A stretch of DNA of 62,212 nucleotides from an uncultured Actinomycetes bacterium (GCA_903825945.1 CAIKCJ010000039.1:1-62212), one strand, 5' to 3'; shown: positions 1-8,846, counted from the first letter of the stretch. Translations and numbers: made by a program. The notes: generated by a model from the letters alone, not told the origin.

Positions 1-234
1 GTACTCTTCCCATTCTTTTACCGGTATGTATTCGCGGTCTCGCCATTTATCAACAGATTCAAAAAGTTCCCTCGCGCGCAGATTTCCCCAGTCACTTAGT
101 GAGAGCTGTACTCCACTCATTTTTATTATTGCCCTCGTCCCGGCTTCAATTACAGATGCATTTCGTTTGAAAGGGATCGTGATCCCGTTCATTATTGAAT
201 GTCGCCCCAGAGGGAGATTTATTTTGAACCTCAT
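1..234 (-). CDS. Unrecognised partial ORF at window edge
   Basis: On the minus strand the frame is open from an ATG at 234 to the window edge (78 codons, no stop); the 3' end lies outside the window. The visible protein begins MRFKINLPLGRHSIMNG and later contains DWGNLRARELFESVDKWRD. The same frame stays open upstream of 234 to about 305, where it meets the end of the GH32 gene, so the true start is uncertain. I recognise no family. An opposite-strand ORF (26-304, plus) covers the same bases, and only one can be real. The charged, mixed composition favours the minus reading slightly. It could also be non-coding. Confidence 0.3.
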   Translation of the reverse strand, partial: MRFKINLPLGRHSIMNGITIPFKRNASVIEAGTRAIIKMSGVQLSLSDWGNLRARELFESVDKWRDREYIPVKEWEEY

Positions 235-289
235 TAGCAGTGAGGCGCACTCGACCGGGCTATGCGACGTCTCCAAGTGTGAGGCGAGT

Positions 290-1489
290 TTACAACAGAA
301 ATAGGTCGGTAATTACTTGGCGCCCACCATCGATAAATAGCTCTAAAGAGCCCCTATCCACTACCAATTGAGCCGGGGCCACACCATTCGATGCCTTAAC
401 GGGCACGCTGTGTACGGCGCTATTGATGGAGCTCATGCTGCGATCCACATAGACACTTTGGGTAGCAGGGTCGAAACCAATCTTTATCCCACCAGCAATA
501 ACTATCGGATCATTTGTGATCTCGATATTGCGCAACAAGTGAGAGGCTTCGCGCACGGGCTTTTGAATTAATTCAATCTGACCGTCGATCTTTTCTAGGC
601 TGATCTCGCGTGGCAAGCTCATCTGACCACGATATGGATTGGCATCAATAAATTTCGCATAATCCCAATTGCTCATCCACCCAATCATGATGCGACGATT
701 ATCTGGAGCATCGTTAAATGAAACAGCTGCGTAGTAGTCAGCACCAAAATCAATCCACTTAATCTCATCAAGATATTCAGTTTGTGCAAATGTCATGCCA
801 TCAAAATCACCAATGAAATACTGGGTTGCAGATCCGCCAACAGGTCCACCTGGATTCAAACTGACAATCAAAACCCATTTAGTGGTGCCATCTACTTCGA
901 GTTCAAAGAGATCAGGGCATTCCCAAATTCCACCGACGGCGCCAACTGGACCGAAGTTACTTAAATGTGTCCAGCTCTTGAGATCATCTGACTTATAGAA
1001 CTGAATGATGAATTCTTGTGGCAAAGCAACAGCCATAAGCCAATGCTGGCGAGCGCTATCCCAGGTTACTTTAGGATCACGGAAATCTTTTTTATTGAGA
1101 TCAAGTACGGGATTGTTTGCATACTTGGTCCAAGTAATTCCCTCATCAAGACTGTATGCGAGTCCCTGGGCCTGATGTTCTTCTTGGTGTTCTGTATAGA
1201 TGGCAACCATCGGAGGATTCTCGATGGAGCCAAAACCTGAAGAATTCTGATGATCTACAACCGCACTGCCAGAGAAAATCATGGCGCGCTCATCGTCTCG
1301 GATAGCTACTGGTAGCTCTGTCCAAGTCAACAGATCGCTACTTGTTGCATGCCCCCATGACATGTGACCCCACTGATCGCCTTCTGGGTTATATTGATAA
1401 AAAATATGAAAAAGCCCTTTGTAATAGAGCAATCCGTTGGGATCGTTCATCCAGTTAGTGGCAGGCGTGAAGTGAAATTCTGGGCGCAT
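290..1489 (-). CDS. GH32 beta-fructosidase (sucrose/fructan hydrolase)
   Basis: Glycoside hydrolase family 32 enzyme that cleaves terminal beta-fructofuranosyl bonds of sucrose, sucrose-6-phosphate or small fructans. The three signature motifs are visible: WMNDPNG (residues 13-19, Asp16 as nucleophile), FRDP (136-139) and ECPD (190-193, Glu190 as acid/base). The protein is 399 residues, with the five-bladed propeller first and the beta-sandwich at the end. It stops right after ITDLFLL, where homologues usually carry another 20 or so residues, so the C-terminus may be slightly truncated. There is no signal peptide, so it is probably cytoplasmic and acts on imported sugar. It lies 30 bases downstream of an oxidoreductase on the same strand. 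The exact substrate cannot be read from sequence. Confidence 0.9.
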   Translation of the reverse strand: MRPEFHFTPATNWMNDPNGLLYYKGLFHIFYQYNPEGDQWGHMSWGHATSSDLLTWTELPVAIRDDERAMIFSGSAVVDHQNSSGFGSIENPPMVAIYTEHQEEHQAQGLAYSLDEGITWTKYANNPVLDLNKKDFRDPKVTWDSARQHWLMAVALPQEFIIQFYKSDDLKSWTHLSNFGPVGAVGGIWECPDLFELEVDGTTKWVLIVSLNPGGPVGGSATQYFIGDFDGMTFAQTEYLDEIKWIDFGADYYAAVSFNDAPDNRRIMIGWMSNWDYAKFIDANPYRGQMSLPREISLEKIDGQIELIQKPVREASHLLRNIEITNDPIVIAGGIKIGFDPATQSVYVDRSMSSINSAVHSVPVKASNGVAPAQLVVDRGSLELFIDGGRQVITDLFLL

Positions 1490-1519
1490 ATGCCCAATTC
1501 TATGCCACCGCGCTGGTGC

Positions 1520-2497
1520 CTACTCGGTTGGGTATCTGACCCCAGTTTGGGCGCGAACTGCGTCCATCACTTCCATAATTTCCACTGTCTCTTCGATACT
1601 CATTACGGGACTAGAGGTAAGTCCTGACGCTATGCACTTTTGCGCATGCAGGGCCTGATACTGGCGGCCATTACCCAAAATCTTGTGGTTGTAAGAATCT
1701 GTAATTTCACCGCGCTTATCGATTACCTTAAAAGATGTCTGGCCATAGAAATCTCTATCAATTTCTATTCTTCCTTCAGTGCCTAATACCGTAGCAGTGA
1801 CTGGGCCAGCTGCAACAGAACAGGTAGTCAGTGTTGCGTGAGCACCACTCTGGTATTCAAAAATCATCGATGTCATCGAATCAACTTTTTTGTCAGTAAG
1901 GGTCGCTCTAGCTGTGATCGATTGTGGAGTTCCGAGAATTCGGTGCGCAAATGAAATTGGATAAATTCCAAGGTCCAACAGAGCACCTCCTCCAAGTTCG
2001 GGCTCCGTTAGTCGAGCAACATGAGGGAGATATTGGCTGTGATCAGCTATCACGGCTCGGATATCTCCTAGCTGACCTGAATTAATAACCTCAAATATTG
2101 CATCCATAGATGGAAGGAACCTGGACCACATAGCTTCCATCGCAAATAGATTTTTTGCACGAGCAAGATCAGCAATTTCTTTAGCCTCTCGAGCATTAAT
2201 GGTAAAAGGTTTTTCGACGAGAACATGCTTGCCCGCACTCAAAGCCAACATTGCATGCTTGTGGTGGAGCGGGTGGATTGTCGTAACGTAAATGATGTCG
2301 ACTTCAGGATCGTTGACCAGAGATTCATAACCCTGGTGGCGGTTAGGAACGTTGAATCGATCGCCAAAAATTTCAGCGCTAGATATTTCGCGTGCGCCTA
2401 CAGCGTGAATCGGAATCCCTGCTATCTCAAAATCTTCCGCAACTGTCTGTGCGATCCAACCCGTACCGAGAAATCCCCAACGCAGATGTGTTGTCAT
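1520..2497 (-). CDS. Gfo/Idh/MocA family sugar oxidoreductase
   Basis: NAD(P)-dependent dehydrogenase of the Gfo/Idh/MocA family, 325 residues. The N-terminal Rossmann fold shows GFLGTGWIAQ (about residues 8-17). The family EKPF motif follows near residue 95, with the catalytic Lys that binds cofactor and substrate. The C-terminal beta-sheet domain spans roughly 125-325 and includes GGGALLDLGIYPI. It probably oxidises or isomerises a sugar or sugar derivative. It precedes the GH32 gene by 30 bases on the same strand, which suggests a small carbohydrate-use unit. The ATG at 2497 is followed directly by the Rossmann fold, so I accept it. Substrate unknown. Confidence 0.85.
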   Translation of the reverse strand: MTTHLRWGFLGTGWIAQTVAEDFEIAGIPIHAVGAREISSAEIFGDRFNVPNRHQGYESLVNDPEVDIIYVTTIHPLHHKHAMLALSAGKHVLVEKPFTINAREAKEIADLARAKNLFAMEAMWSRFLPSMDAIFEVINSGQLGDIRAVIADHSQYLPHVARLTEPELGGGALLDLGIYPISFAHRILGTPQSITARATLTDKKVDSMTSMIFEYQSGAHATLTTCSVAAGPVTATVLGTEGRIEIDRDFYGQTSFKVIDKRGEITDSYNHKILGNGRQYQALHAQKCIASGLTSSPVMSIEETVEIMEVMDAVRAQTGVRYPTE

Positions 2498-2538
2498 GCT
2501 TAAAGCGTAGTGACTATATTGCGAGTACTCTAGGAAGT

Positions 2539-4014
2539 ATGAGCAACAACTCCGGTGCCAGCCTTTCCGATCAAGGCAAGGCCTCCCATGATGTTCCTGT
2601 GGCCAACGGAATGACGGAATTTATCAAGCAGGGGTGGGCGCCATCGCTCCTAACCAATATTAAGCGCGAAGCAGTTGTGCCATTCGCACACGCTCGCCAA
2701 GCCAAACTCTCTGCGCTCTATCCAGGGATCCGTGTCGTAATACCTGCAGGGCGTTTAAAAGTTCGTAGCAATGACACCGACTATCGTTTTCGCGCCCATT
2801 CTGCCTTTTCCTGGATAACGGGAATCCTCTCCGACGATTTAGTGCCTGACTCTGTCTTTGTCTTGGAGCCAGATAACCCAAATAACCCTGATAAAGATGG
2901 GCATAAAGCCATACTTTTTGTTCACCCTCGTTCTGATCGACAAAGTGATGGATTTTTCACAGATAGAAGGCATGGCGAATTTTGGATCGGTCGTCGCATG
3001 ACGTTGGAAGAGACTGAGACCAAATATGGCATTACGACACGAGATATCGCCGACATCAGCCACGTACTCGCTGATTCAATAGAGACGATTGTTCTTAGCG
3101 GTGCAGATCAAAAGATAGATAAGCAGATCGAAAAACGCAAGAAGCGCGAAAAGAAACTTGCTACGACCTTAGACGAGATGCGCTTGATAAAAGATTCTTA
3201 CGAGATTAGTGAGATGCAAAAAGCTGTTGATGCAACGAGCCGTGGTTTTGTTGATTGTGTTCGTGCACTTCCTGCTGCAACATCTGTTGCGCGTGGTGAG
3301 CGCATTATCGAATCAGCTTTCTTTGGGCGTGCTCGCCTAGAAGGAAACGACTTGGGGTATGACACCATCGCTGCTTCAGGATCTCATGCTTGTATTCTCC
3401 ACTGGATCCGAAATGATGGCGCTGTACGTAATGGCGATTTGATTTTGATCGATGCTGGTGTCGAAATGGATTCTTATTACACCGCGGATATCACGCGCAC
3501 ACTTCCAGTCAATGGAAAATTCACCGCGGAACAGCGCAAGCTTTATATGTTGGTCTACGAAGCTCAGCGCGCAGGATTTGCAGCGATTAGGCCAGGGGTT
3601 CCATTTGCTGCTATTCACCAAGCCGCCCAGGAAGTGCTGGCCAAGGGGCTCGAAGAGCTTGGCGTTCTTCCTGTGAGTGCCGAAGAATCCCTGAAGCCGG
3701 ACGCTGGATTCCATCGCCGTTGGACGGTTCATGGAACCTGCCACATGCTCGGCTTGGATGTTCATGATTGCGCCAAAGCACGTGAAGAGAACTATCGCGA
3801 GGGTTTGATCGCAGAAGGAATGATTTTCACAGTAGAGCCAGGCCTCTATATCCATGAGGATGATGAGCTGTTTCCTGTCGAATATCGGGGCATAGGTATT
3901 CGTATTGAGGATGACATCCTCGTCACTAAGAATGGATGTCAGGTACTCAGCCGTTCACTGCCAAGTCACCCTGATGAAATCGAAGTCTGGATGTCTAATA
4001 TTTCCAGAAGCTAG
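2539..4014 (+). CDS. pepP: Xaa-Pro aminopeptidase (M24B, aminopeptidase P)
   Basis: Removes N-terminal residues that precede proline. The pita-bread M24 metal ligands are all present: D305 in LILIDAG, D317 in YTADITRT, H402 in HGTCHMLGLDVHD, E433 in FTVEPG and E457 in GIRIEDD. The N-terminal AMP_N domain spans roughly residues 40-200. From the ATG at 2539 the protein is 491 residues, close to actinobacterial PepP. The frame stays open 49 codons further upstream, but that stretch lies in the 5' part of the divergent oxidoreductase and looks like a shadow. The shared upstream gap with that gene (2498-2538) must hold both promoters. Cytoplasmic; no signal peptide. Confidence 0.9.
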   Translation: MSNNSGASLSDQGKASHDVPVANGMTEFIKQGWAPSLLTNIKREAVVPFAHARQAKLSALYPGIRVVIPAGRLKVRSNDTDYRFRAHSAFSWITGILSDDLVPDSVFVLEPDNPNNPDKDGHKAILFVHPRSDRQSDGFFTDRRHGEFWIGRRMTLEETETKYGITTRDIADISHVLADSIETIVLSGADQKIDKQIEKRKKREKKLATTLDEMRLIKDSYEISEMQKAVDATSRGFVDCVRALPAATSVARGERIIESAFFGRARLEGNDLGYDTIAASGSHACILHWIRNDGAVRNGDLILIDAGVEMDSYYTADITRTLPVNGKFTAEQRKLYMLVYEAQRAGFAAIRPGVPFAAIHQAAQEVLAKGLEELGVLPVSAEESLKPDAGFHRRWTVHGTCHMLGLDVHDCAKAREENYREGLIAEGMIFTVEPGLYIHEDDELFPVEYRGIGIRIEDDILVTKNGCQVLSRSLPSHPDEIEVWMSNISRS

Positions 4015-4020
4015 ATTTCG

Positions 4021-4362
4021 CTACTTGATCGAATTACCGAGCGCTGCCGCTGCAATTCCAAGAGCCAAGGTAAGCGCAAGATAGGCCAGAGCGCGTAATT
4101 GCTTGCGTCTTTGAAATAGATCGTGAACCTCAACCATGAACGTTGACCATGTAGTGAAGGCACCAGCGAATCCTGTACCCATGAGATAGCCAATGTCTGC
4201 GGATCGATGGACAGTGAAGCCCAGGACAAAGGAGCCCACAATATTTATGAGCAGGGTTTCAATCGGTAGGTTGACCGAATGCAATTTCTTGAGGTGTTTG
4301 TCTACGAGATATCGAGCCGGGGCGCCGACTCCTGCACCGAGTGAAATAAGAAGCTCTCTCAC
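4021..4362 (-). CDS. crcB: Fluoride channel Fluc/CrcB (first of pair)
   Basis: Small membrane protein of the Fluc/CrcB family that lets fluoride leave the cell. It has 113 residues and four hydrophobic segments. The family signature GTGFAGAFTTWSTF is visible near residues 62-75, including the conserved Thr and Phe residues that line the fluoride path. Its start overlaps the stop of the upstream crcB copy by 4 bases (ATGA), so the two are translationally coupled. In Gram-positive bacteria paired crcB genes often make a heterodimer; that is inferred here. It converges tail-to-tail with pepP (6-base gap). Confidence 0.92.
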   Translation of the reverse strand: MRELLISLGAGVGAPARYLVDKHLKKLHSVNLPIETLLINIVGSFVLGFTVHRSADIGYLMGTGFAGAFTTWSTFMVEVHDLFQRRKQLRALAYLALTLALGIAAAALGNSIK

Positions 4363-4760
4363 TTTTTACTCCACCTAGCATCTGCAATTTCATAAGTGAT
4401 GTAGACAAAGATGAAGGTTCCAACTAACGAGGCGATGGAGTACTCAAGCAATGAGTGAATGTTTTTGGCATCAAGATATTGATTGAGTTTGAGTGCGAAA
4501 GCGGAGTAGGTCGTAAATCCGCCGCAGAATCCAGTGCCCATGGCTGGGCGCCACCACCACTGTGGGTCTGGATGATGTTTGATGTGGACTACCAGAGCTG
4601 TAAGGATGATTGAACCGATGTAGTTAACGGCGAGTGTTCCCCACGCAAAATCATGGTTCGGTATGAAAAGTGAAAATCCCCATCGACTTAAAGAGCCTAT
4701 GACGCCACCGAGAGCAACAAGTCCGACCTGTTTAATCTCTCGTTGATTTGTGCCGCTCAT
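4359..4760 (-). CDS. crcB: Fluoride channel Fluc/CrcB (second of pair)
   Basis: Second Fluc/CrcB subunit, 133 residues from the ATG at 4760 (MSGTNQREIKQVG). A longer reading to 4835 would overlap the upstream gene and adds an unconvincing charged leader, so I use the internal ATG. The signature GTGFCGGFTTYSAF is present, and four membrane segments can be drawn. The extended C-terminus ends DARWSKK. It starts 4 bases after the holin-like gene ends and shares 4 bases with the next crcB, which places both channels at the tail of the sdh transcription unit. Confidence 0.9.
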   Translation of the reverse strand: MSGTNQREIKQVGLVALGGVIGSLSRWGFSLFIPNHDFAWGTLAVNYIGSIILTALVVHIKHHPDPQWWWRPAMGTGFCGGFTTYSAFALKLNQYLDAKNIHSLLEYSIASLVGTFIFVYITYEIADARWSKK

Positions 4761-4764
4761 GGAG

Positions 4765-5118
4765 CTAATTATTGCGGGTACGAAGCGAGATCTTCTGTCC
4801 GACGCTTGTAATAGCGCTAATAATTGCTGAGGCAAAGAGAGCAGACCAGAACGATGTGATGGTCAGCGACTTACTCCAGTGGGCAGTGAGTTCAAGCATT
4901 GCAGCATTGATCACCCACAGGAAGAGTCCTGCGCTTAAAATGACTGCAGAAAGAGTCAAGATTTTAATGAGTGAACCTAAGACGGTATTGATGACTGAGA
5001 AGAGCAGAGCTACCCAGAGATAGCTCCAAGCTCCGCCATGAACTTTTATTCCTGGGATCAGCGCTGTAGCCGCCCAGACCGCTAGGGCCAAAATGCCCCA
5101 GCGGATAAAAATTCTCAT
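4765..5118 (-). CDS. Holin-4-like (PF04020-type) membrane protein
   Basis: A 117-residue membrane protein beginning MRIFIRWGILALAVWAATAL with four hydrophobic segments; the LGSLIKILTL stretch is typical of the phage_holin_4_2 / YvlD family. Despite the name, these chromosomal proteins are not phage genes and their role is unknown. I chose the ATG at 5118 because it gives the canonical N-terminus and a 2-base gap after sdhB; an upstream ATG at 5163 would overlap sdhB. Expressed with sdhCAB and the two crcB genes by position. Confidence 0.75.
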   Translation of the reverse strand: MRIFIRWGILALAVWAATALIPGIKVHGGAWSYLWVALLFSVINTVLGSLIKILTLSAVILSAGLFLWVINAAMLELTAHWSKSLTITSFWSALFASAIISAITSVGQKISLRTRNN

Positions 5119-5120
5119 TT

Positions 5121-5882
5121 TTAGTTGATGCCCTCGCGCTTGCGAATAACTGAGCCCAACCAACGAAGTGGATCGTATTTCACATCAACAACGCGCTCTT
5201 TCATAGGAATGATTGCGTTGTCTGTAATACGGATGTGCTCTGGGCAGACCTCGGTGCAACACTTTGTGATGTTACACATTCCAAGACCATGCTCTTCTTG
5301 CGCGGATTGCTTGCGATTGCGCAGAGTATCAAGTGGGTGCATATCGAGTTCAGCCAAGCGAATAAAGAAGCGTGGGCCTGCAAATGACTTCTTATTCTCT
5401 TCATGGTCACGAATAACGTGGCATGTGTTCTGGCATAAGAAGCACTCGATGCACTTACGGAACTCTTGCGAACGCTCAACGTCGATCTGCTGCATACGAG
5501 CTTCACCTGGCTTGAGGTCGGCAGGTGGCTCATAGGCACGAACTTCCATCGCCTTTTTGTAGTTGAAGGAGACGTCAGTGACGAGATCTTTGATGACAGG
5601 GAATGCGCGTAGAGGCGTGATGGTAACTGTCTCTGCCTCATCAAATGAAGCAACTTGTGTCATACAAGCCAAACGTGGCTTTCCGTTAATCTCTACTGAG
5701 CAAGAACCGCACTTACCAGCTTTGCAGTTCCAGCGAACTGCAAGATCGCCAATCTGTTCTGCTTGGACGCGGTGAATAACATCGAGAATGACTTCACCCT
5801 CGTTGGCCTCAACGCTAACGTCCTGAAGTCCACCATCCTTGGAGTTACCGCGGAAAATGCGAAGTTTCATTGTGCGTGCCAT
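5121..5882 (-). CDS. sdhB: Succinate dehydrogenase iron-sulfur subunit
   Basis: Carries electrons from the flavoprotein to the membrane subunit. The plant-type [2Fe-2S] ligands are C53, C58, C61 and C73 (WNCKAGKCGSC and RLAC). The C-terminal half has the ferredoxin motifs CIECFLCQNTC and CNITKCCTEVCP for the [4Fe-4S] and [3Fe-4S] clusters. Length is 253 residues, in line with mycobacterial Sdh1-type SdhB. The start codon overlaps the sdhA stop by one base (TAATG), so translation is coupled. Order in the operon is sdhC-sdhA-sdhB, as in mycobacterial Rv0249c-0247c. Confidence 0.95.
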   Translation of the reverse strand: MARTMKLRIFRGNSKDGGLQDVSVEANEGEVILDVIHRVQAEQIGDLAVRWNCKAGKCGSCSVEINGKPRLACMTQVASFDEAETVTITPLRAFPVIKDLVTDVSFNYKKAMEVRAYEPPADLKPGEARMQQIDVERSQEFRKCIECFLCQNTCHVIRDHEENKKSFAGPRFFIRLAELDMHPLDTLRNRKQSAQEEHGLGMCNITKCCTEVCPEHIRITDNAIIPMKERVVDVKYDPLRWLGSVIRKREGIN

Positions 5883-7774
5883 TAGTTGGAACCGCCTCTC
5901 GATTGTGACAATTCATCTGATGTCATGTACTTCTCTAACTCGTGGATATCAAAGAGACCGAAGAGCTCCTTGGTGAGATCTGGAAGGTGCTTCTGTTCGA
6001 CCGCAATTGAAGAGCCATTCCAGGTCGTGATGTTGTTGACCTGACGCCACGTTGGACTCATCTTTGGGAAGTCTTCACGAGTATGACCGCCGCGAGACTC
6101 CTCACGAATGAGTGCGGACTTAGCTGCAGCTTCTGCGATCAAGAGCATGTTGTCTAGATCGAAAGTGAGGTGGAACCCAGGGTTGAATTGACGACCGCCG
6201 CTTACTCCAATGTTCTTGGCACGGGCACGAAGGTCAGCAATCTTTGCGATTGCCTCCTCCAGCTCTGCCTTGGTGCGGATGATTCCGACCAAATTATGCG
6301 CTGTCTCCTGGAGTTCGTGGTGAAGGGCATAAGGGTTTTCGCTACCAGGGTTGTTAAATGGCGCTTCGATCTTCGCAGCTGCAGCCACGACTGAGCCATC
6401 TGTAACTGGGTTAGCTCCGTTGGACTTCACATATTCGACGGCGCCTAGACCTGCGCGACGACCAAAGACCAATAGGTCTGAGAGCGAGTTGCCGCCCAAG
6501 CGATTGGAGCCATGCATGCCGCCAGCGCACTCGCCAGCAGCAAATAATCCAGGAACATCGATGACTGCCGCTGTATCTGGTTCAACCCATGCGCCACCCA
6601 TTACGTAGTGACAGGTTGGACCAACTTCCATGGCTTCTTTGGTGATATCTACGCCAGCAAGTTCGTAGAACTGATGCCACATAGATGGAAGCTTCTTCTT
6701 AATAACATCTGCAGGAAGTCGCTTTGAGACATCAAGGTAAACGCCACCGTGTTCGGTGCCGCGTCCTGCTTTGATCTCAGAGTTAATAGCACGCGCAACT
6801 TCATCGCGTGGCAATAACTCAGGTGGGCGGCGGTTATTAGCTTGATCTGTGTACCAACGATCAGCTTCTGCCTCGTTATCTGCATACTTATCTTTAAATA
6901 CATCTGGGATGTAATCAAACATGAAGCGCTTGCCTTCACTGTTTGTGAGAACTCCGCCGTCACCACGTACTGATTCGGTGACGAGCAATCCGCGAACTGA
7001 AGGAGGCCAGACCATGCCCGTTGGGTGGAATTGGAAGAACTCCATATCGATGAGATGTCCGCCGGCTTTGAGAGCTAGCGCGTGACCGTCACCGGTTCCT
7101 TCCCAAGAGTTTGAGGTAATTTTAAATGTTTTACCAGCGCCACCAGTTGCAAGAATAACTGCTGGAGCTTCAAACATAATTTCTTCGCCGTTTTCGCGAC
7201 GATAGCCATATGCACCAGAAACTTTTCCGTTTTCCTTAAGGATCTCGGTAATTGTTACTTCTGCAAATACTTTGATGAACTTCTCTGCATCACCATGGTC
7301 ACGACCATCTTTTTGTTGCAGTGCAACGATGCGCTGTTGCATGGTGCGAATGAGTTCTAGACCAGTGCGATCTCCAACGTGAGCAAGGCGTGGATATTCG
7401 TGTCCACCGAAGTTACGTTGTGAAATCTTTCCTTCTTTGGTGCGGTCAAAGAGAGCGCCCCATACTTCCAGTTCCCATACGCGCTCTGGTGCTTCTTTAG
7501 CGTGAAGCTCTGCCATGCGATAGTTATTGAGGAATTTGCCGCCGCGCATTGTGTCGCGGAAGTGAACCATCCAGTTATCGCTCTCGTTCACGTTACCCAT
7601 TGATGCAGCAACGCCACCTTCGGCCATAACCGTGTGGGCCTTACCAAACAATGACTTACAGACGATCGCAACAGAGAGTCCTGCCTCGCGAGCCTCTACG
7701 GCAGCACGAAGTCCAGCTCCACCAGCACCGATGATAACTACGTCGTATTTATAACGCTCTAGTTGATTGCTCAT
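5882..7774 (-). CDS. sdhA: Succinate dehydrogenase flavoprotein subunit
   Basis: Oxidises succinate to fumarate in the TCA cycle and passes electrons to SdhB. The FAD-binding GAGGAGLRAAVEA lies at residues 16-28, and His47 in AHTVMAEGG is the expected covalent FAD attachment site. The substrate site motif HPTG is in FFQFHPTGMVWPP, and the family motif HGSNRLGGNSL follows. At 630 residues it is full length. The gene starts 24 bases after sdhC and runs into sdhB. The C-terminal FAD-binding domain ends ELSQSRGGSN. Confidence 0.96.
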   Translation of the reverse strand: MSNQLERYKYDVVIIGAGGAGLRAAVEAREAGLSVAIVCKSLFGKAHTVMAEGGVAASMGNVNESDNWMVHFRDTMRGGKFLNNYRMAELHAKEAPERVWELEVWGALFDRTKEGKISQRNFGGHEYPRLAHVGDRTGLELIRTMQQRIVALQQKDGRDHGDAEKFIKVFAEVTITEILKENGKVSGAYGYRRENGEEIMFEAPAVILATGGAGKTFKITSNSWEGTGDGHALALKAGGHLIDMEFFQFHPTGMVWPPSVRGLLVTESVRGDGGVLTNSEGKRFMFDYIPDVFKDKYADNEAEADRWYTDQANNRRPPELLPRDEVARAINSEIKAGRGTEHGGVYLDVSKRLPADVIKKKLPSMWHQFYELAGVDITKEAMEVGPTCHYVMGGAWVEPDTAAVIDVPGLFAAGECAGGMHGSNRLGGNSLSDLLVFGRRAGLGAVEYVKSNGANPVTDGSVVAAAAKIEAPFNNPGSENPYALHHELQETAHNLVGIIRTKAELEEAIAKIADLRARAKNIGVSGGRQFNPGFHLTFDLDNMLLIAEAAAKSALIREESRGGHTREDFPKMSPTWRQVNNITTWNGSSIAVEQKHLPDLTKELFGLFDIHELEKYMTSDELSQSRGGSN

Positions 7775-7798
7775 AATAAATTTAATATCCCTTGTGAC

Positions 7799-8632
7799 CT
7801 AGAAGAAGTAAAGGTTGCGGATTGAGCCACCAGAAACTTGGCGGACGTAGAAATCTGCGAATGCAACACCAAAGAGTGAGATCCATGCGAACTCTTGATG
7901 CTTGTGGTTAAGAACAGAGACCCAACCCCACAACTTGTAGCGAATTGGGTGAGCTGAGAAGTTGCGCAGACGTCCACCGATTGTGTGACGACATGTGTGA
8001 CATGACGCTGAGTACAGCCATAGGAATGATGCGTTAGCTGTGAGCACCAAGGTACCAACTGACATGTGACCCCATTGGCCTTGTGCATTTCTAAATGCTT
8101 GAACTGCATCGATGGTAAGAAATACGTTGAGAACCAGACCAGCATAAAAAGCGTAACGGTGTCCATTTTGAATAATAAGTGGTGCGCGTGTCTCACCCGT
8201 GTACTTCTTGTGTGGCTCAGCAACTGCGCATGCTGGTGGTGACATCCAGAATGAGCGGTAGTAAGACTTACGGTAGTAGTAGCAGGTCATGCGGAACGCG
8301 AGTGGGAAGATCAAAATAAAGAGTGATGGTGAGACCGTCATCCCGAATACATGCCAGGTGCCAAAGAAGGTACCGACGAAGGATGTTGAACCTTTCACAC
8401 AGTTTTGTGCAAGGCATGGAGAATAGAAAGGAGAGATCAGAGGCGCTGCAAAATACTTTCCGTTTTCAAATGCACGGTAAGTCGCGTACACAATAAAGAG
8501 GAATAGAACTCCTGCAGTAATCGCAGGTTGGATCCACCACTTATCGGTGCGATATGTGCGGGCAGCGAGCTTCGCGCGACCTTGCGAGAAGACTCCAGTC
8601 TTTGAGGTCTTAGTATCACTATCAATAGCCAT
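7799..8632 (-). CDS. sdhC: Sdh1-type succinate dehydrogenase membrane subunit
   Basis: A 277-residue integral membrane protein with about five hydrophobic segments (near residues 36-54, 85-115, 158-180, 193-209 and 247-262). It is far longer than classical SdhC and resembles the single large anchor of mycobacterial Sdh1 (Rv0249c type). A Cys/His cluster, C211-H-T-C214-R-H216, sits at the end of a membrane segment, and C73 and C78 lie in an extracytoplasmic loop. Mycobacterial Sdh1 has been reported to hold a membrane-embedded Rieske-type cluster, and these residues are plausible ligands (inference). First gene of the sdh operon. Confidence 0.85.
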   Translation of the reverse strand: MAIDSDTKTSKTGVFSQGRAKLAARTYRTDKWWIQPAITAGVLFLFIVYATYRAFENGKYFAAPLISPFYSPCLAQNCVKGSTSFVGTFFGTWHVFGMTVSPSLFILIFPLAFRMTCYYYRKSYYRSFWMSPPACAVAEPHKKYTGETRAPLIIQNGHRYAFYAGLVLNVFLTIDAVQAFRNAQGQWGHMSVGTLVLTANASFLWLYSASCHTCRHTIGGRLRNFSAHPIRYKLWGWVSVLNHKHQEFAWISLFGVAFADFYVRQVSGGSIRNLYFF

Positions 8633-8750
8633 GGATGAAGTGTGCTAAATGCAAGGCTTTCACGCTAGATAAGGGTCTATTCGAGAATGGTGAAATCCCC
8701 CACAAAATTGCCCTCACAATCGGGGCTCAGGCATAAAAATCCTAAAACTA

Positions 8751-8836
8751 TGGCGGAGGGCGTGGGATTTGAACCCACGAAGGTTTCCCTTGCCGGTTTT
8801 CAAGACCGGTGCACTCGGCCGCTATGCGAGCCCTCC
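8751..8836 (-). tRNA. tRNA-Ser (anticodon TGA)
   Basis: Read on the minus strand, the 7-bp acceptor stem GGAGGGC pairs with GCCCTCC, followed by discriminator G and an encoded CCA. The anticodon arm CCGGTCT-TGA-AAACCGG gives anticodon TGA. A long variable arm (class II) and the T-loop GGTTCAAATCC are present, as expected for serine. Its 5' end is only 10 bases after the stop of the HAD phosphatase gene, which is itself overlapped by serS. Confidence 0.95.
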
Positions 8837-8846
8837 GTGGAGAACC

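Noticed and set aside
26-304. 92-codon plus-strand ORF at the left edge
   Set aside because: Composition unlike a protein of this genome and it conflicts with the equally open minus frame; no family recognised.
3376-3855. 159-codon minus-strand ORF inside pepP
   Set aside because: Fully antisense to conserved M24 domain codons; a shadow frame.
4765-5118. Prophage remnant (holin)
   Set aside because: The family is a common chromosomal membrane protein and no other phage gene is nearby.
4021-8632. Fluoride riboswitch near the crcB genes
   Set aside because: I saw no conserved riboswitch-like leader; the genes follow others with almost no gap.
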